Shown piece by piece: positions 11,835 through 20,377 of a stretch of 64,000 bases of DNA (its first letter is position 1; each line of letters begins with the position of its first letter). The notes under the pieces were generated by a model that was not told the DNA's origin, did no database searches, and saw nothing but the letters and a program-made list of their open reading frames with translations. The translations under genes were made by a program, and so were the position numbers. The stretch comes from Alphaproteobacteria bacterium HGW-Alphaproteobacteria-18 (GTDB lineage: Bacteria > Pseudomonadota > Alphaproteobacteria > Caulobacterales > Hyphomonadaceae), in assembly GCA_002841155.1 (NCBI GenBank), contig PHEH01000003.1, forward strand, positions 1 to 64,000. Reading direction: 5' to 3'.

Positions 11835-12515
11835 ATGCTCCTGCATCTTCCGGAAGTCCTCAGCCGGCAGGAGCTGGCCATCCTCCGCAACGCGCTTTCG
11901 GCGGCGGATTGGCGTGATGGCGCCGCCACCGCCGGGGCGCAAGCGGCCCGCGTGAAGCAGAACCTGCAACTGCCCGCCGATGCGCCCGAGGCAAAGGCAA
12001 TGGGCGAACTGGTGAAGGCGGCGCTGCTGCGCCATCCGCTGTTCCAGTCCGCCGCCCTACCCCACACCGTGCTGACGCCGCGCTTCAACCGGTATGAAGG
12101 CGGCGGGCATTATGGCAATCATGTTGACAGCGCGATCCATACCGATCCCCACACAGTCATCAGTGTACGCACGGATGTCTCCACCACCGTTTTTCTCAAT
12201 GATCCTGATGCGTATGATGGCGGGGAGCTGATCGTCGAGGACACCTACGGCGTCCATGAAGTGAAGCTGCCCGCCGGCGACGCCATCCTCTACCCCTCCA
12301 CCAGCCTGCACCGCGTTGAGCCGGTCACGCGCGGCACGCGGCTGGCTTCCTTCCTCTGGACCCAGAGCCGGGTGCGCGATGATGCGCGCCGGGGCATGCT
12401 GTTCCAGCTGGACATGACCATACTCTCCCTGCGGAGCAGGCTGTCTGATGCCCCCGAGATCGTTTCCCTGACGGGCCATTATCACAATCTCCTGCGCCAA
12501 TGGGCGGAGGCATGA
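11835..12515 (+). CDS. piuC: PKHD-type Fe(II)/2-oxoglutarate dioxygenase PiuC/YbiX
   Basis: A cytoplasmic iron(II)- and 2-oxoglutarate-dependent hydroxylase of the PKHD family (226 residues, normal length). The metal facial triad is visible as His96-Val-Asp98 (YGNHVDS) and His159 ([10 protein letters not shown]), with Arg169 for 2-oxoglutarate. PiuC/YbiX genes sit next to Fiu/PiuA receptors in enterobacteria and pseudomonads; the substrate is not known, and roles in siderophore handling have been suggested. Here it lies 17 nt after the receptor and overlaps the following oxidase gene by ATGA, so the three are one transcript. Confidence 0.93.
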   Translation: MLLHLPEVLSRQELAILRNALSAADWRDGAATAGAQAARVKQNLQLPADAPEAKAMGELVKAALLRHPLFQSAALPHTVLTPRFNRYEGGGHYGNHVDSAIHTDPHTVISVRTDVSTTVFLNDPDAYDGGELIVEDTYGVHEVKLPAGDAILYPSTSLHRVEPVTRGTRLASFLWTQSRVRDDARRGMLFQLDMTILSLRSRLSDAPEIVSLTGHYHNLLRQWAEA

Positions 12516-13609
12516 GCGGCGCGGCCAGTCCCCTGCCAGCCATCCCGCCCGACATCGTCAGCGCAGGCGACTATGAGCGGTATGCGGAGCAAAGGCTTGA
12601 TCCGCGCATCTGGGCCTATCTGGCCGGCGGGGCGGGCGACGAGATCACGCTGCGCGCCAATGCCTCGGCGCTCGAAGCGCTGACCATGACCCCGCGCGTT
12701 CTGGCCGATGTTGCCGGCGGGCACACCCGCCTGACGCTCGCGGGCGAGGAGCTGCCCCATCCCTTCATCCTGGCGCCGGTCGGCTGGCAGAAACTGTTCA
12801 ATCCGTGTGGGGAGATTGCCAGCGCCCAAGCCGCGCGCGCCATGGAGGCGCCCTTTGCCCTCTCCTGCATGGCGACAGAAACGGTCGAGGCGATTGCCGG
12901 CCAGGGCGGCCCGGTCTGGTTTCAGATCTATATGCAGCCCGCACGGGCGGCGACCGAGGCGCTGGTGCGCCGGGCCGAAGCGGCCGGCTGCCGCGCACTG
13001 CTGGTGACGGTCGATGCCCCCATCGGCGGCATCCGCAACCGGGCGCAGCGCGCCGGCTTTGCCCTGCCGCCCGGCATGGTGGCGGCAAACCTGCCGCCCG
13101 AGGCCGACCCGCCGGCGCTGAAGCCCGGCGAAAGCGCCGTGTTTGACGCCATGATGCGTGCGGCCCCCGGCTGGGCAGATATCGAATGGCTGATTGGCCT
13201 CACCCGGCTACCGGTATTTGTGAAGGGTATTCTGCACGCAGATGATGCCGCGCGCGCGATAGATGCTGGAGCGGCGGGCGTAGTGGTGTCCAATCATGGC
13301 GGCCGGGTGCTCGATGGCGCGCCCGCCGCGATCACCGCCGTGCCCGCGATTGCCGGGCGCCTTGGCGGCGCGGCACCGATCCTGTTTGACAGCGGCATCC
13401 GGCGCGGCAGCGATGCCTTCCGGGCCATCGCGCTCGGCGCAGATGCGGTGATGATCGGGCGGCCTTATATCTGGGCGCTCAGCGTGGCGGGCGCCCTCGG
13501 CGTCGCCCACCTCCTGCGCACGCTGCGCGAGGAGCTGGAAATCACCATGGCTCTGATGGGCTGCCGGACCCTCGCCGACATCCGCCAGGCCGATATACGC
13601 CGCCCTTAG
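12512..13609 (+). CDS. FMN-dependent alpha-hydroxy-acid oxidizing enzyme (LldD/glycolate oxidase family)
   Basis: A TIM-barrel flavoenzyme that oxidises an L-2-hydroxy acid to the 2-oxo acid. The start at 12512 (365 residues) is preferred: it overlaps the piuC TGA as ATGA and follows GGCGGAGG; an ATG four codons earlier is possible. The catalytic segment [10 protein letters not shown] is intact (His262, Arg265), the flavin-contacting Lys238 is in PVFVKGI, and the FMN phosphate loop is in [24 protein letters not shown]. No membrane segment is seen, so it is more like a soluble oxidase or monooxygenase than E. coli LldD. Its place in the siderophore operon suggests a hydroxycarboxylate substrate tied to iron uptake, but L-lactate is equally possible. 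Confidence 0.85.
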   Translation: MSGAASPLPAIPPDIVSAGDYERYAEQRLDPRIWAYLAGGAGDEITLRANASALEALTMTPRVLADVAGGHTRLTLAGEELPHPFILAPVGWQKLFNPCGEIASAQAARAMEAPFALSCMATETVEAIAGQGGPVWFQIYMQPARAATEALVRRAEAAGCRALLVTVDAPIGGIRNRAQRAGFALPPGMVAANLPPEADPPALKPGESAVFDAMMRAAPGWADIEWLIGLTRLPVFVKGILHADDAARAIDAGAAGVVVSNHGGRVLDGAPAAITAVPAIAGRLGGAAPILFDSGIRRGSDAFRAIALGADAVMIGRPYIWALSVAGALGVAHLLRTLREELEITMALMGCRTLADIRQADIRRP

Positions 13610-14706
13610 GGGATCAGCACGGCTTTCACACAGTCGCCATGATGCTGGGCGGCGATGGCCTCATTGATCTCGCTCAGGCGATAGGTCTTCACCAGCCTGT
13701 CAAACGGCAGACGCCCCGCCTTAAAATGTTCGATCAGCTCCGGGATGAAGTCGTCGGGGTTTGAATCCCCCTCGATAATTCCTTTCACGGACTGTCCGAA
13801 CGTCATCACCGTATTGACATCCCCCGGCATCGGCGTGCCCGGCGCGCTGACGCCCACCAGGCCAAGCGTCGCCTTCGAGCCGAGGCTGGCGAGCGCGGCC
13901 GCCTGCACCGCCGGAATGCCCGTCGTATCCAGGGCATTATCCACCCCCATCGGCAGAATGGCGCGCACAGCAGCGGCCACATCGCCCGCAGAGGCCGGAT
14001 CAATACAATGCGTCGCCCCCAGCTCCTTCGCGAGCTCGCGGCGGCTTTCCATCGGCTCCACCAGGATGATCGTGGCGCAGCCCTGGATCTTCGCCCCCAT
14101 CACGGCGCTTAAGCCGACCGAGCCGCCCCCGGTCACAAGAAAGCTCGACCCCGCCTTCGCCGCCAGAGACCGCATCACCGCGCCCGCCCCGGTCTGGATG
14201 CCACAGCCGAGCGGCCCCATGATCTCCACGGGCAGCCCCGCATCCACCTTCACCACATTGCGCTCATAGGTGATGGCATGGCCGGCAAAGGTCGACTGGC
14301 CAAAGAAGTTTGACGAGACCGGACCGGCCTCATTGCTGAGCGCGGAGGTGCCGTCCGTGCGCCGGCCGGTATAGTTCAGCATCGGCATGGTCCGGCAATA
14401 GGCCGCGTCGCCCGTTCCGCACCGGTCACAGGCGCCGCAGGAGCGGAAGGTGATCAGCACGCTGTCGCCCGGCTTTACCTTCTGGACATCCGCGCCAACC
14501 GTCTCCACCACGCCGGAGCCTTCATGGCCGAGCACCGCCGGAAACGGATAAGGCGCCGCGCCGGAGCTGAACACCAGATCGGTATGGCAGAGCCCCACCC
14601 CCAGCACCCGGACGAGGATCTCATCGGCGCGCGGCGCTTCGATCTCAACGGTCTCATATCTGAAACCGGGCTCTCCGGTATACGCGACGGCTGCCTGGGT
14701 TTTCAT
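13606..14706 (-). CDS. Zinc-dependent alcohol dehydrogenase (aryl/class III-like MDR)
   Basis: A medium-chain NAD(P)-dependent dehydrogenase. The start at 14706 gives 366 residues and is preceded by AGGAAAG; the open frame extends 19 codons further without a better site. The catalytic zinc ligands are seen in GLCHTD and GHEGSGVVE, the four structural-zinc cysteines in CGACDRCGTGDAAYC, and the Rossmann glycines in TGGGSVGLSAV. The order and the CGIQTGAGAV segment resemble aryl/benzyl-alcohol dehydrogenases and S-(hydroxymethyl)glutathione dehydrogenases. The stop overlaps that of the convergent FMN oxidase by 4 nt. The TetR gene next to it on the same strand may control it. The substrate is not assignable. 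Confidence 0.88.
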   Translation of the reverse strand: MKTQAAVAYTGEPGFRYETVEIEAPRADEILVRVLGVGLCHTDLVFSSGAAPYPFPAVLGHEGSGVVETVGADVQKVKPGDSVLITFRSCGACDRCGTGDAAYCRTMPMLNYTGRRTDGTSALSNEAGPVSSNFFGQSTFAGHAITYERNVVKVDAGLPVEIMGPLGCGIQTGAGAVMRSLAAKAGSSFLVTGGGSVGLSAVMGAKIQGCATIILVEPMESRRELAKELGATHCIDPASAGDVAAAVRAILPMGVDNALDTTGIPAVQAAALASLGSKATLGLVGVSAPGTPMPGDVNTVMTFGQSVKGIIEGDSNPDDFIPELIEHFKAGRLPFDRLVKTYRLSEINEAIAAQHHGDCVKAVLIP

Positions 14707-14823
14707 CGTTTCTTTCCTGCAAATCTCGCGGCTGACGCTAGAGCCCGGTTGGATGGGCGTCAATCATGTCTGGAATATTTCAAGGCCGTAGACGGATTAA
14801 AAGCGAGAGAGGCACACCTCGCC

Positions 14824-15468
14824 CTACCTGCCGGCTGCCGCCACTGCGGATTTTCGCGCCGGCGTCCCCACCTTGCCCGTTCCGTAAGCGGAACGGATGA
14901 TCAGGTGAAGCTCCTTGCGCGCCTTCTTCAGATTGAAACTTGGCTCGATCAGATATTGCGAGGAAATGCCGATCAGCTGCGTGCCGATCATCTGCGCGGC
15001 CATATCAACGGTCACATCCTTGCGGATCGAGCCGTCTTCCCGGCCCAGCCGGATGAGGCGCATCAGCTCCGCCGCCGACCGCATGTGCGAGCCGACAAAC
15101 TGCTCGCGCATCTCCGACATCGCGGCAATCGCCTCGCTCATCAGGATGAAATAGGCCTTCATGTCGGCAGACTTGTCCAGCGCCGCGATATGCACATCGC
15201 AATAGAGCAGCAGCGCCTCAAGCCCGGAAAGGGAATCGAGATCCTGCCTCTGCCGGCGATCGGCCATAATATCATGAATATGATTGATGACCGCCTCCAG
15301 AAGGCCGCCTTTGGAGCCGAACTTCTGGAAGGCCAGATTGCGGCTGTATCCGGCCCTCTGGCCGATATTGTCGAATGTCAGGGCTGAAACCCCCTGTTCG
15401 GATGCAAGTTCCAGATAGGCGTTGATAAGCCTCTCCGACGACTGCTTGCGGCGCTCGTGCTGTTTCAT
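14824..15468 (-). CDS. TetR family transcriptional regulator
   Basis: A regulator of 214 residues with the start at 15468, preceded by GGGGGAGA. The TetR helix-turn-helix lies at about residues 10-55 (LTFDNIGQRAGYSRNLAFQKFGSKGGLLEAV); Phe replaces the common Tyr in the YxxFxxK-like motif. The C-terminal domain is of the TetR_C class with no recognisable ligand signature. It is co-directional with the alcohol dehydrogenase 117 nt downstream, and separated by about 240 nt from the TonB-dependent receptor gene, so either may be a target. A dyad at 15524-15542 is a candidate autoregulatory operator. Confidence 0.88.
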   Translation of the reverse strand: MKQHERRKQSSERLINAYLELASEQGVSALTFDNIGQRAGYSRNLAFQKFGSKGGLLEAVINHIHDIMADRRQRQDLDSLSGLEALLLYCDVHIAALDKSADMKAYFILMSEAIAAMSEMREQFVGSHMRSAAELMRLIRLGREDGSIRKDVTVDMAAQMIGTQLIGISSQYLIEPSFNLKKARKELHLIIRSAYGTGKVGTPARKSAVAAAGR

Positions 15469-15523
15469 TGATCTCCCCCGAGATTTCAGGGTCAACGCTG
15501 CGCGCTGCCCCGTTTTTTTGTAC

Positions 15524-15542
15524 GCATCAGGAGCACTGATGC
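15524..15542. promoter_or_regulatory. Inverted repeat upstream of tetR (operator or plus-strand terminator)
   Basis: GCATCAG-N5-CTGATGC, a perfect 7-bp dyad 56 nt upstream of the tetR start, flanked by T-runs (seven before, six after, plus strand). The form would be a rho-independent terminator on the plus strand, but no plus-strand gene lies upstream, so an operator for the TetR is the better reading. Confidence 0.5.
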
Positions 15543-15664
15543 TTTTTTACCACGCCCTGTCAAATCGACGGAGGGCGAGCGGAAAATGCGGCGCTGCACC
15601 ATGATGCAGCGCGCGAGTTTCGGGGAGGAAACAGAACGCGTCTTGTTTGACTGCGTAAAATGGA

Positions 15665-15697
15665 TGCCGTGGCGGAGGCAAGCCTTCCGCCACGGCA
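15665..15697 (-). terminator. Terminator of TonB-dependent receptor gene
   Basis: A 12-bp perfect stem (15665-15676 with 15686-15697) and 9-nt loop directly after the receptor stop codon, followed on the minus strand by CATTTT. Confidence 0.8.
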
Positions 15698-15710
15698 ATC
15701 TAGGGGTGGC

Positions 15711-18044
15711 TCAGAACGTCTTGCGGAGAGAGACGCCGAAGGTTCTGGGCGCGGCGACATAGCCGTTCCGGTCCGTGTCCTGGATCGGCGTGTTGAAGTG
15801 CTGCATCACATAGCGCTCATCGAACGCATTGCGGATGAAAGCGGAGACCGAAAGCCCGGAGTCAAATGTGAGCCCGAGATTGGCGTTCACCAGCGTCACA
15901 GCGTCTTCCTTCAGGTTCGACGCGGTGTTGGTGTAGCGGTCACCCATATACTGGACCTGCAAGAGACCCGTCAGCGCCTTGCCACCGGAAAGCTCATAGT
16001 TGAGGTTCAGCGCGGTGTTTGCCGAGAGTTCCGGGGCGTTGGGGAAGCGGCGGCCGGAGAGAACGCCGATGCCGGCATCTTCGCCATAGCTTGCTTCGGG
16101 CAACCAGGTGGCCGACGCATTCCAGGTCAGATAGTCGGTGAGGGCCTGGGTGTGCTCAAACTCCGCTCCGTAGGATTCCGCTTTCGGCGAATTCAGGATG
16201 GTGAAGATCAGCCCAAGGAACTGAGCGACCTGGAGATCCTGAATGTCGTTATAGAAGACAGCGACGTTGGTGCGGGCTGCACCGTTCATCCAGTCAACTT
16301 TAGCGCCGATTTCAAAGGCGTCGATGGTTTCGGGCGAGAACACCGGATCAGCCGACGCGCCGGTATCCAGCGGGTTGAGCGAGCTGCCCGGAACGCCGGC
16401 GCCGCTGGCATCGACGTTGACGCCGCCAGCCTTGTAGCCGCGGTTGTAGCTTGCATAGTACATAACGTCCGAGTTCAGACGGTATTGCAGGCTGAGCGTG
16501 CCGGAGATGGCCTCGTCAGAGAATTTGCGGGCGTATTCCGGGCCAGGGCCGGAGCCGGCAATGGCGAAGGGATCAAACACCGGATCACGGAAGAGATCGT
16601 AGTTGAACGAACCGGTCTTGTCGTCTTCCGAGTAACGCAGGCCCGTGATCAGGTTGATCTTGTCATTGAGGGCAAAATCCCAGTGCGTGAAAAGTGCGAG
16701 GGACTCAGCCTTGCCGATGAGCACTTCGCGCGCCCATTCGCCAGGGGCTGCATTGATGATGGCCGAGGGCACGCCCTGCGCGCCGAGAAGCGTATTCCAG
16801 AAAGCCTGCGCCTGCGCGCCGTGCGACAGGTTGCGCCCCATGTCCAGCTCTTCATCGGAATAGAAAACACCGAACAGATAGTTGGCATTCACCGCGCCGG
16901 AGAGTTCACCGCCATAGGTGAATTCCTGCGAGAAAAACTGCGAATTGAAGAGCTCGTTGATGATCAGAATGTCTGCGCCGGTGAAGTCAGCGTCGGCGTT
17001 CTGAACGGTATCATACTCGCGCAGCGCAGTGACCGATTTCAGCGTGCCGGGGCCAACATCCCAATCCACCAGCAGGGCAATGCCCTTGTCTTCAACCTTG
17101 TTCGAGGTCGGCGTATTGATGCTGGCCTGATAGTCCTTGATGTTGCTGGAAGGAACGGCAAGGCCGTTTGCCAGAGTGAGCGCGTTGATCAGCGGCGTCA
17201 GCGGACCATCCACGGCGTTGACGGTGGCGTAGCCCACTTCGTCATTCTGCTTGGAATAGTCCGCAATCAGCTTCAGCGAGAGGGAGTCGGTCGGCTCCCA
17301 CAGGGCGCTGATCTTGAACGAGTCCATATTCTGGTCGCCCTCGCTCTTGCCAGCGGGGCTTTCCAGGAAACCATCCTGCTCCGAATGGCTGGCCGCAACG
17401 CGCAGCGCAAACGTGTCCGACACAGGAATGTTCACCGCGCCCGAAACGTCGAACGCGTTATAGTTGCCATAGCTGGCCGAGACGAAGCCGGAGACTTCAT
17501 CAAGATTGGGCGCAGCCGAATTGAGCAGTAGGGCGCCGGCCGACGTGTTCTTGCCAAACAGCGTGCCCTGGGGCCCGCGCAGAACCTGCAGACCATCCAT
17601 ATCAAGGAAGCTCGACAGGGCCTGACCCGAACGCGTTCTGTAAACGCCGTCGATGAACACGCCCACAGCGCCTTCAAACACGCGCGACTGGCCGGTGGTG
17701 CCGATGCCGCGGATCTGGATGTTGGAGGAAGCGGCCGGAGAGTTAGTCTTGCTGAACGTGATGCTGGGCGAAACGAGGCTGATATTCTCGATATTCTCCA
17801 CGCGAAGGGCGGCCATCTGCTCGCCCGTGACAGCGGTGACAGCGAGCGGCACGTCCTGCACGCTTTCTTCGCGGCGCTGGGCCGTTACGGTGACGGTGGA
17901 CAGGCGGCGGTCGTTTTCAGCCGCAGGCGCTGCTACTTCGGGCTCTGCCGGGGTGACGGTTTCCTGCGCAAGCACGGTTTCGGCCGCGACGCACCAGACA
18001 ATAGCCGTGCCGGCAAGCAGCCGCACGTTTCTTTTGAGTGACAA
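15711..18044 (-). CDS. TonB-dependent receptor, sphingomonad/hyphomonad type
   Basis: An outer membrane active-transport receptor. The best start is a TTG at 18044 (777 residues, MSLKRNVRLLAGTA...): GGGAGGATACA stands before it and it begins directly at a signal peptide ending VLAQ, whereas the upstream ATG at 18110 would place 22 hydrophilic residues before the signal. A TonB-box-like VTVTAQRREESVQDVP follows, then a plug domain (LQVLRGPQGTLFGKNTSAGAL) and a barrel ending VSLRKTF. This receptor class takes up many unknown substrates in marine alphaproteobacteria. A strong terminator follows, so it is probably monocistronic. There is no adjacent enzyme to hint at its substrate. Confidence 0.9.
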   Translation of the reverse strand: MSLKRNVRLLAGTAIVWCVAAETVLAQETVTPAEPEVAAPAAENDRRLSTVTVTAQRREESVQDVPLAVTAVTGEQMAALRVENIENISLVSPSITFSKTNSPAASSNIQIRGIGTTGQSRVFEGAVGVFIDGVYRTRSGQALSSFLDMDGLQVLRGPQGTLFGKNTSAGALLLNSAAPNLDEVSGFVSASYGNYNAFDVSGAVNIPVSDTFALRVAASHSEQDGFLESPAGKSEGDQNMDSFKISALWEPTDSLSLKLIADYSKQNDEVGYATVNAVDGPLTPLINALTLANGLAVPSSNIKDYQASINTPTSNKVEDKGIALLVDWDVGPGTLKSVTALREYDTVQNADADFTGADILIINELFNSQFFSQEFTYGGELSGAVNANYLFGVFYSDEELDMGRNLSHGAQAQAFWNTLLGAQGVPSAIINAAPGEWAREVLIGKAESLALFTHWDFALNDKINLITGLRYSEDDKTGSFNYDLFRDPVFDPFAIAGSGPGPEYARKFSDEAISGTLSLQYRLNSDVMYYASYNRGYKAGGVNVDASGAGVPGSSLNPLDTGASADPVFSPETIDAFEIGAKVDWMNGAARTNVAVFYNDIQDLQVAQFLGLIFTILNSPKAESYGAEFEHTQALTDYLTWNASATWLPEASYGEDAGIGVLSGRRFPNAPELSANTALNLNYELSGGKALTGLLQVQYMGDRYTNTASNLKEDAVTLVNANLGLTFDSGLSVSAFIRNAFDERYVMQHFNTPIQDTDRNGYVAAPRTFGVSLRKTF

Positions 18045-18658
18045 TGTATCCTCCCAGGATGTGTTCTTGTTATCGCCTCTTGGGCCATATGTTGTTTGTT
18101 GGACATCCATCTATTATTTCTGTCAAGAGCGACCTAGCGTAAGCTGCGCGCCGCCCAGAATGCCAGCAAGGCCCGGCCGGCCAAGGCCAGCAACGCCATT
18201 CAGAATGGCATACCCGAATCCGCCACGGGCAGGCCGGAGGGAAAACCGCAGGTATCGGCGCACCGCCCGGCGGCGCCTCCAGGTCAGGCCTGAGCGTTGC
18301 GCCCTGGCGCCGATATCCGCGGGGAACATTCTTTCGCCCCCCACCCTCAACGTCCCCTGCCCGCGCGATCGAGGGGTGCATCACAATGGAACAGTCTGAA
18401 GCCGCGCGCACTGGATAATCATGCTTAATGAAATCCATGATATGTACATGATCCGTGTCATGACTTTCTTGTAACCAGAATTTTTTGCTTAATACCTGAT
18501 AACCACGTGTACTGATGGATATAAGGTTCACGACATGATCCAGACTATCCACAAGCGACCCCAACATTCTGGGGATAGGGTTCGGAAAAAGCCGTAAGCA
18601 AGATAGTTCTGACGCCATCATTTTCCTAAGCCCAGAAGCTTCCAAGGAGGTGTGAGTT
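18045..18658. other. Non-coding or unassigned stretch upstream of the receptor gene
   Basis: About 600 nt without a gene I can support. On the minus strand the first part should carry the receptor promoter: TTGACA matches a -35 box at 18121-18126. From about 18400 to 18640 the base composition is clearly more AT-rich than the neighbourhood, which suits a promoter for the small ORF at 18659. Open frames at 18123-18350 (minus) and in the plus strand look like random Arg/Pro/Gly-rich translation. Confidence 0.4.
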
Positions 18659-18817
18659 GTGGTGTGGATTATGTCTATTGTAATGTTCTGGGTTGGCGGA
18701 AGCATCGGCTTCATCCTGGGGGCCTGGTGGGTGGCCGCCCATACGCGCGAACGAGAACTTGATGAACGATCCTATGGTGCCTGCGGGCCAGACGCGGACA
18801 GACTTCCGCCATCCTAG
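18659..18817 (+). CDS. Small single-pass membrane protein, 52 residues
   Basis: An unrecognised small ORF starting at GTG, with AAGGAGG eight nt upstream (18644-18650), a textbook ribosome site. Residues 2-24 form one hydrophobic segment (WIMSIVMFWVGG then SIGFILGAWWVAA), followed by a charged cytoplasmic-type tail (HTRERELDERSYG) and a short Pro/Asp-rich end. The stop shares the tetranucleotide CTAG with the stop of convergent pxpC. An ATG four codons later is an alternative start. Function is unknown; the form fits a regulatory or chaperone-like microprotein or a small membrane subunit. Confidence 0.6.
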   Translation: MVWIMSIVMFWVGGSIGFILGAWWVAAHTRERELDERSYGACGPDADRLPPS

Positions 18818-19743
18818 AAGCGGAAAGCAGGCAGCCATTCGGCAAAGTATCTGGTCTTCGCCAGAAGGTCTGAATATGCTTCGTCTACAGATCGTCTCAG
18901 AAATCTGAGACGATCTCCCGGAGCTATCTGGCCGAGAAGATGCCGGTCAGCACGAATGACTTGCAGGACATGCGGATATCCGCCTGTCGTCTGCGCGTCC
19001 GGCAACAGAACGAACGCTTTTCCGGACGGCGTGAGTTGTACGGCGCCCGGAAAGAGGGCCGCGCTCAGCTTCTGGGCGCCGTTTTCCGGCCTTGGCCAGG
19101 GACCGGAGAGTTCAAGGCCGGTACGATCCATACGGTTTGTCGCCGGGAAGGTTTCAGACCAGGCGGCCGGGCCGAGTTCGTCATAATCTGGCCCCGGCAC
19201 GGCCCTCAGGCTGTGGGTGCGCGACATATGTGGGCGAAAGGGCTCAGGCGTGACAAGCTGCACACCCTCTTGCGCCACACCAGGCGCCTCAAGGATGTCC
19301 CCGCTTCTCAGTGCGCGCCCCGAATAGCCACCGAACGCAGCAGGCAAAAAGGTCGAGGCGCTACCAAATACATTGTCTGCACGGATACCACCCGCGACAG
19401 CAAGATAGGTTCGCGCACCCGCCGGCGGATGCACGAAAACGAGAGAATCTCCGCGCCTAGCAAACTGTGTTTCGTGTGCAGCCACCAAGGCCCCAGAAAG
19501 CTCTGCTGCGCCGCAAGCGCCTGCGAAAGAGAAGATGGCATCCTCACGGAATTCAAAAACTGCGCCCCCAAAGGTGATTTCGATGGCGGTCGCATCCGGC
19601 ACATTCCCGACAAGGCGGTTGGCAAGCGCCCTCGAGAGCGCGTCCGCCGGTCCGCTGCCGGGTATACCCTGATGCCGCAGGCCATGGCGCACACTGCCCT
19701 GCAATGTGGCCAAGGCACCAGGTTTGACGACCGCCAGCACCAT
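18814..19743 (-). CDS. pxpC: 5-oxoprolinase subunit C (biotin-dependent carboxyltransferase family)
   Basis: One subunit of the PxpABC ATP-dependent 5-oxoprolinase, which opens 5-oxoproline (pyroglutamate) to L-glutamate in the cytoplasm. The 309-residue protein is of the KipA/AHS2 family, with family-typical HGLRHQGIPGSGPADALSRA near the N-terminus and SDRMDRTG-like ATNRMDRTGLEL and TGGYPHVLQVI in the second half. It is the last gene of the operon; pxpB ends 4 nt before its ATG. PxpB and PxpC are thought to form the ATP-using part. Confidence 0.92.
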   Translation of the reverse strand: MVLAVVKPGALATLQGSVRHGLRHQGIPGSGPADALSRALANRLVGNVPDATAIEITFGGAVFEFREDAIFSFAGACGAAELSGALVAAHETQFARRGDSLVFVHPPAGARTYLAVAGGIRADNVFGSASTFLPAAFGGYSGRALRSGDILEAPGVAQEGVQLVTPEPFRPHMSRTHSLRAVPGPDYDELGPAAWSETFPATNRMDRTGLELSGPWPRPENGAQKLSAALFPGAVQLTPSGKAFVLLPDAQTTGGYPHVLQVIRADRHLLGQIAPGDRLRFLRRSVDEAYSDLLAKTRYFAEWLPAFRF

Positions 19744-19747
19744 CGCC

Positions 19748-20377
19748 CTACCGCTCTATGACCAGCTTGATCCGCATGCCGGCTTCCAGCGTGAAGGGAT
19801 CATGGCGGCTCAGATCAAACAGGGGCTCCACGATGCGCCCGATGATCGGCCACCCGGCAGGCCCAGCGAGCGCGTACAGCCCAAGCTGGCCTGTGATCAT
19901 GCCGACCGAACCTGCCGGCACCCTCTGGCGGGGGATCGACAATCTTGGAGACACAAGCCTGGCATCGACACCGGTGAGATAAGCAAAGCCTGCGGTGAAC
20001 CCCATCATGTCCACGCTCAGCAGCGAGGCGTCGATGCGGTCCAGGAACACGCCGGGGGTTAATCCGTTTTCCGCCGCTATCCGGGGAAGATCCGGCGCGG
20101 AAGCCTCGTCTGCCAGCATGTGCAATGTCATGATCGGAAAAACAATTTCTTCCGATAGCGAATACTCTTTCATCAGAGCCACGAGCAAGCTCTGCGCCTT
20201 TGCAGGTGACAGCTCAAGCGGATCAAACTGTACGGTCACTTCACATTTTCCGGGCACAACATCGAGCCACGTTCCGGATGATCGCAACACAGAGGCGAGC
20301 GCATGGCGCGCGGCATGCTCGCCCACCTTTACGGCAAGGGCATCGTCTCCGACGGGACAGATTGCAGGCACGCTCAT
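19748..20377 (-). CDS. pxpB: 5-oxoprolinase subunit B (KipI/AHS1 family)
   Basis: A 209-residue subunit of 5-oxoprolinase, homologous to Bacillus KipI. The C-terminal cyclophilin-like domain carries the hallmark GFTAGFAYLTG and the run RLSIPRQRVPAGSVGMITGQ with GGWP-like AGWPIIGR. The usual GFxPGFAYL has Thr-Ala instead of x-Pro here, a small divergence. It overlaps pxpA by ATGA and lies 4 nt before pxpC, so translation of the three is coupled, as expected for a complex. Confidence 0.92.
   Translation of the reverse strand: MSVPAICPVGDDALAVKVGEHAARHALASVLRSSGTWLDVVPGKCEVTVQFDPLELSPAKAQSLLVALMKEYSLSEEIVFPIMTLHMLADEASAPDLPRIAAENGLTPGVFLDRIDASLLSVDMMGFTAGFAYLTGVDARLVSPRLSIPRQRVPAGSVGMITGQLGLYALAGPAGWPIIGRIVEPLFDLSRHDPFTLEAGMRIKLVIER

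Noticed and set aside
15660-17531. A 623-codon plus-strand frame
   Set aside because: Antisense to the TonB-dependent receptor gene, without motifs.
18545-18553. DnaA-box-like CTATCCACA
   Set aside because: A single 8/9 match, with no cluster and no replication gene next to it.
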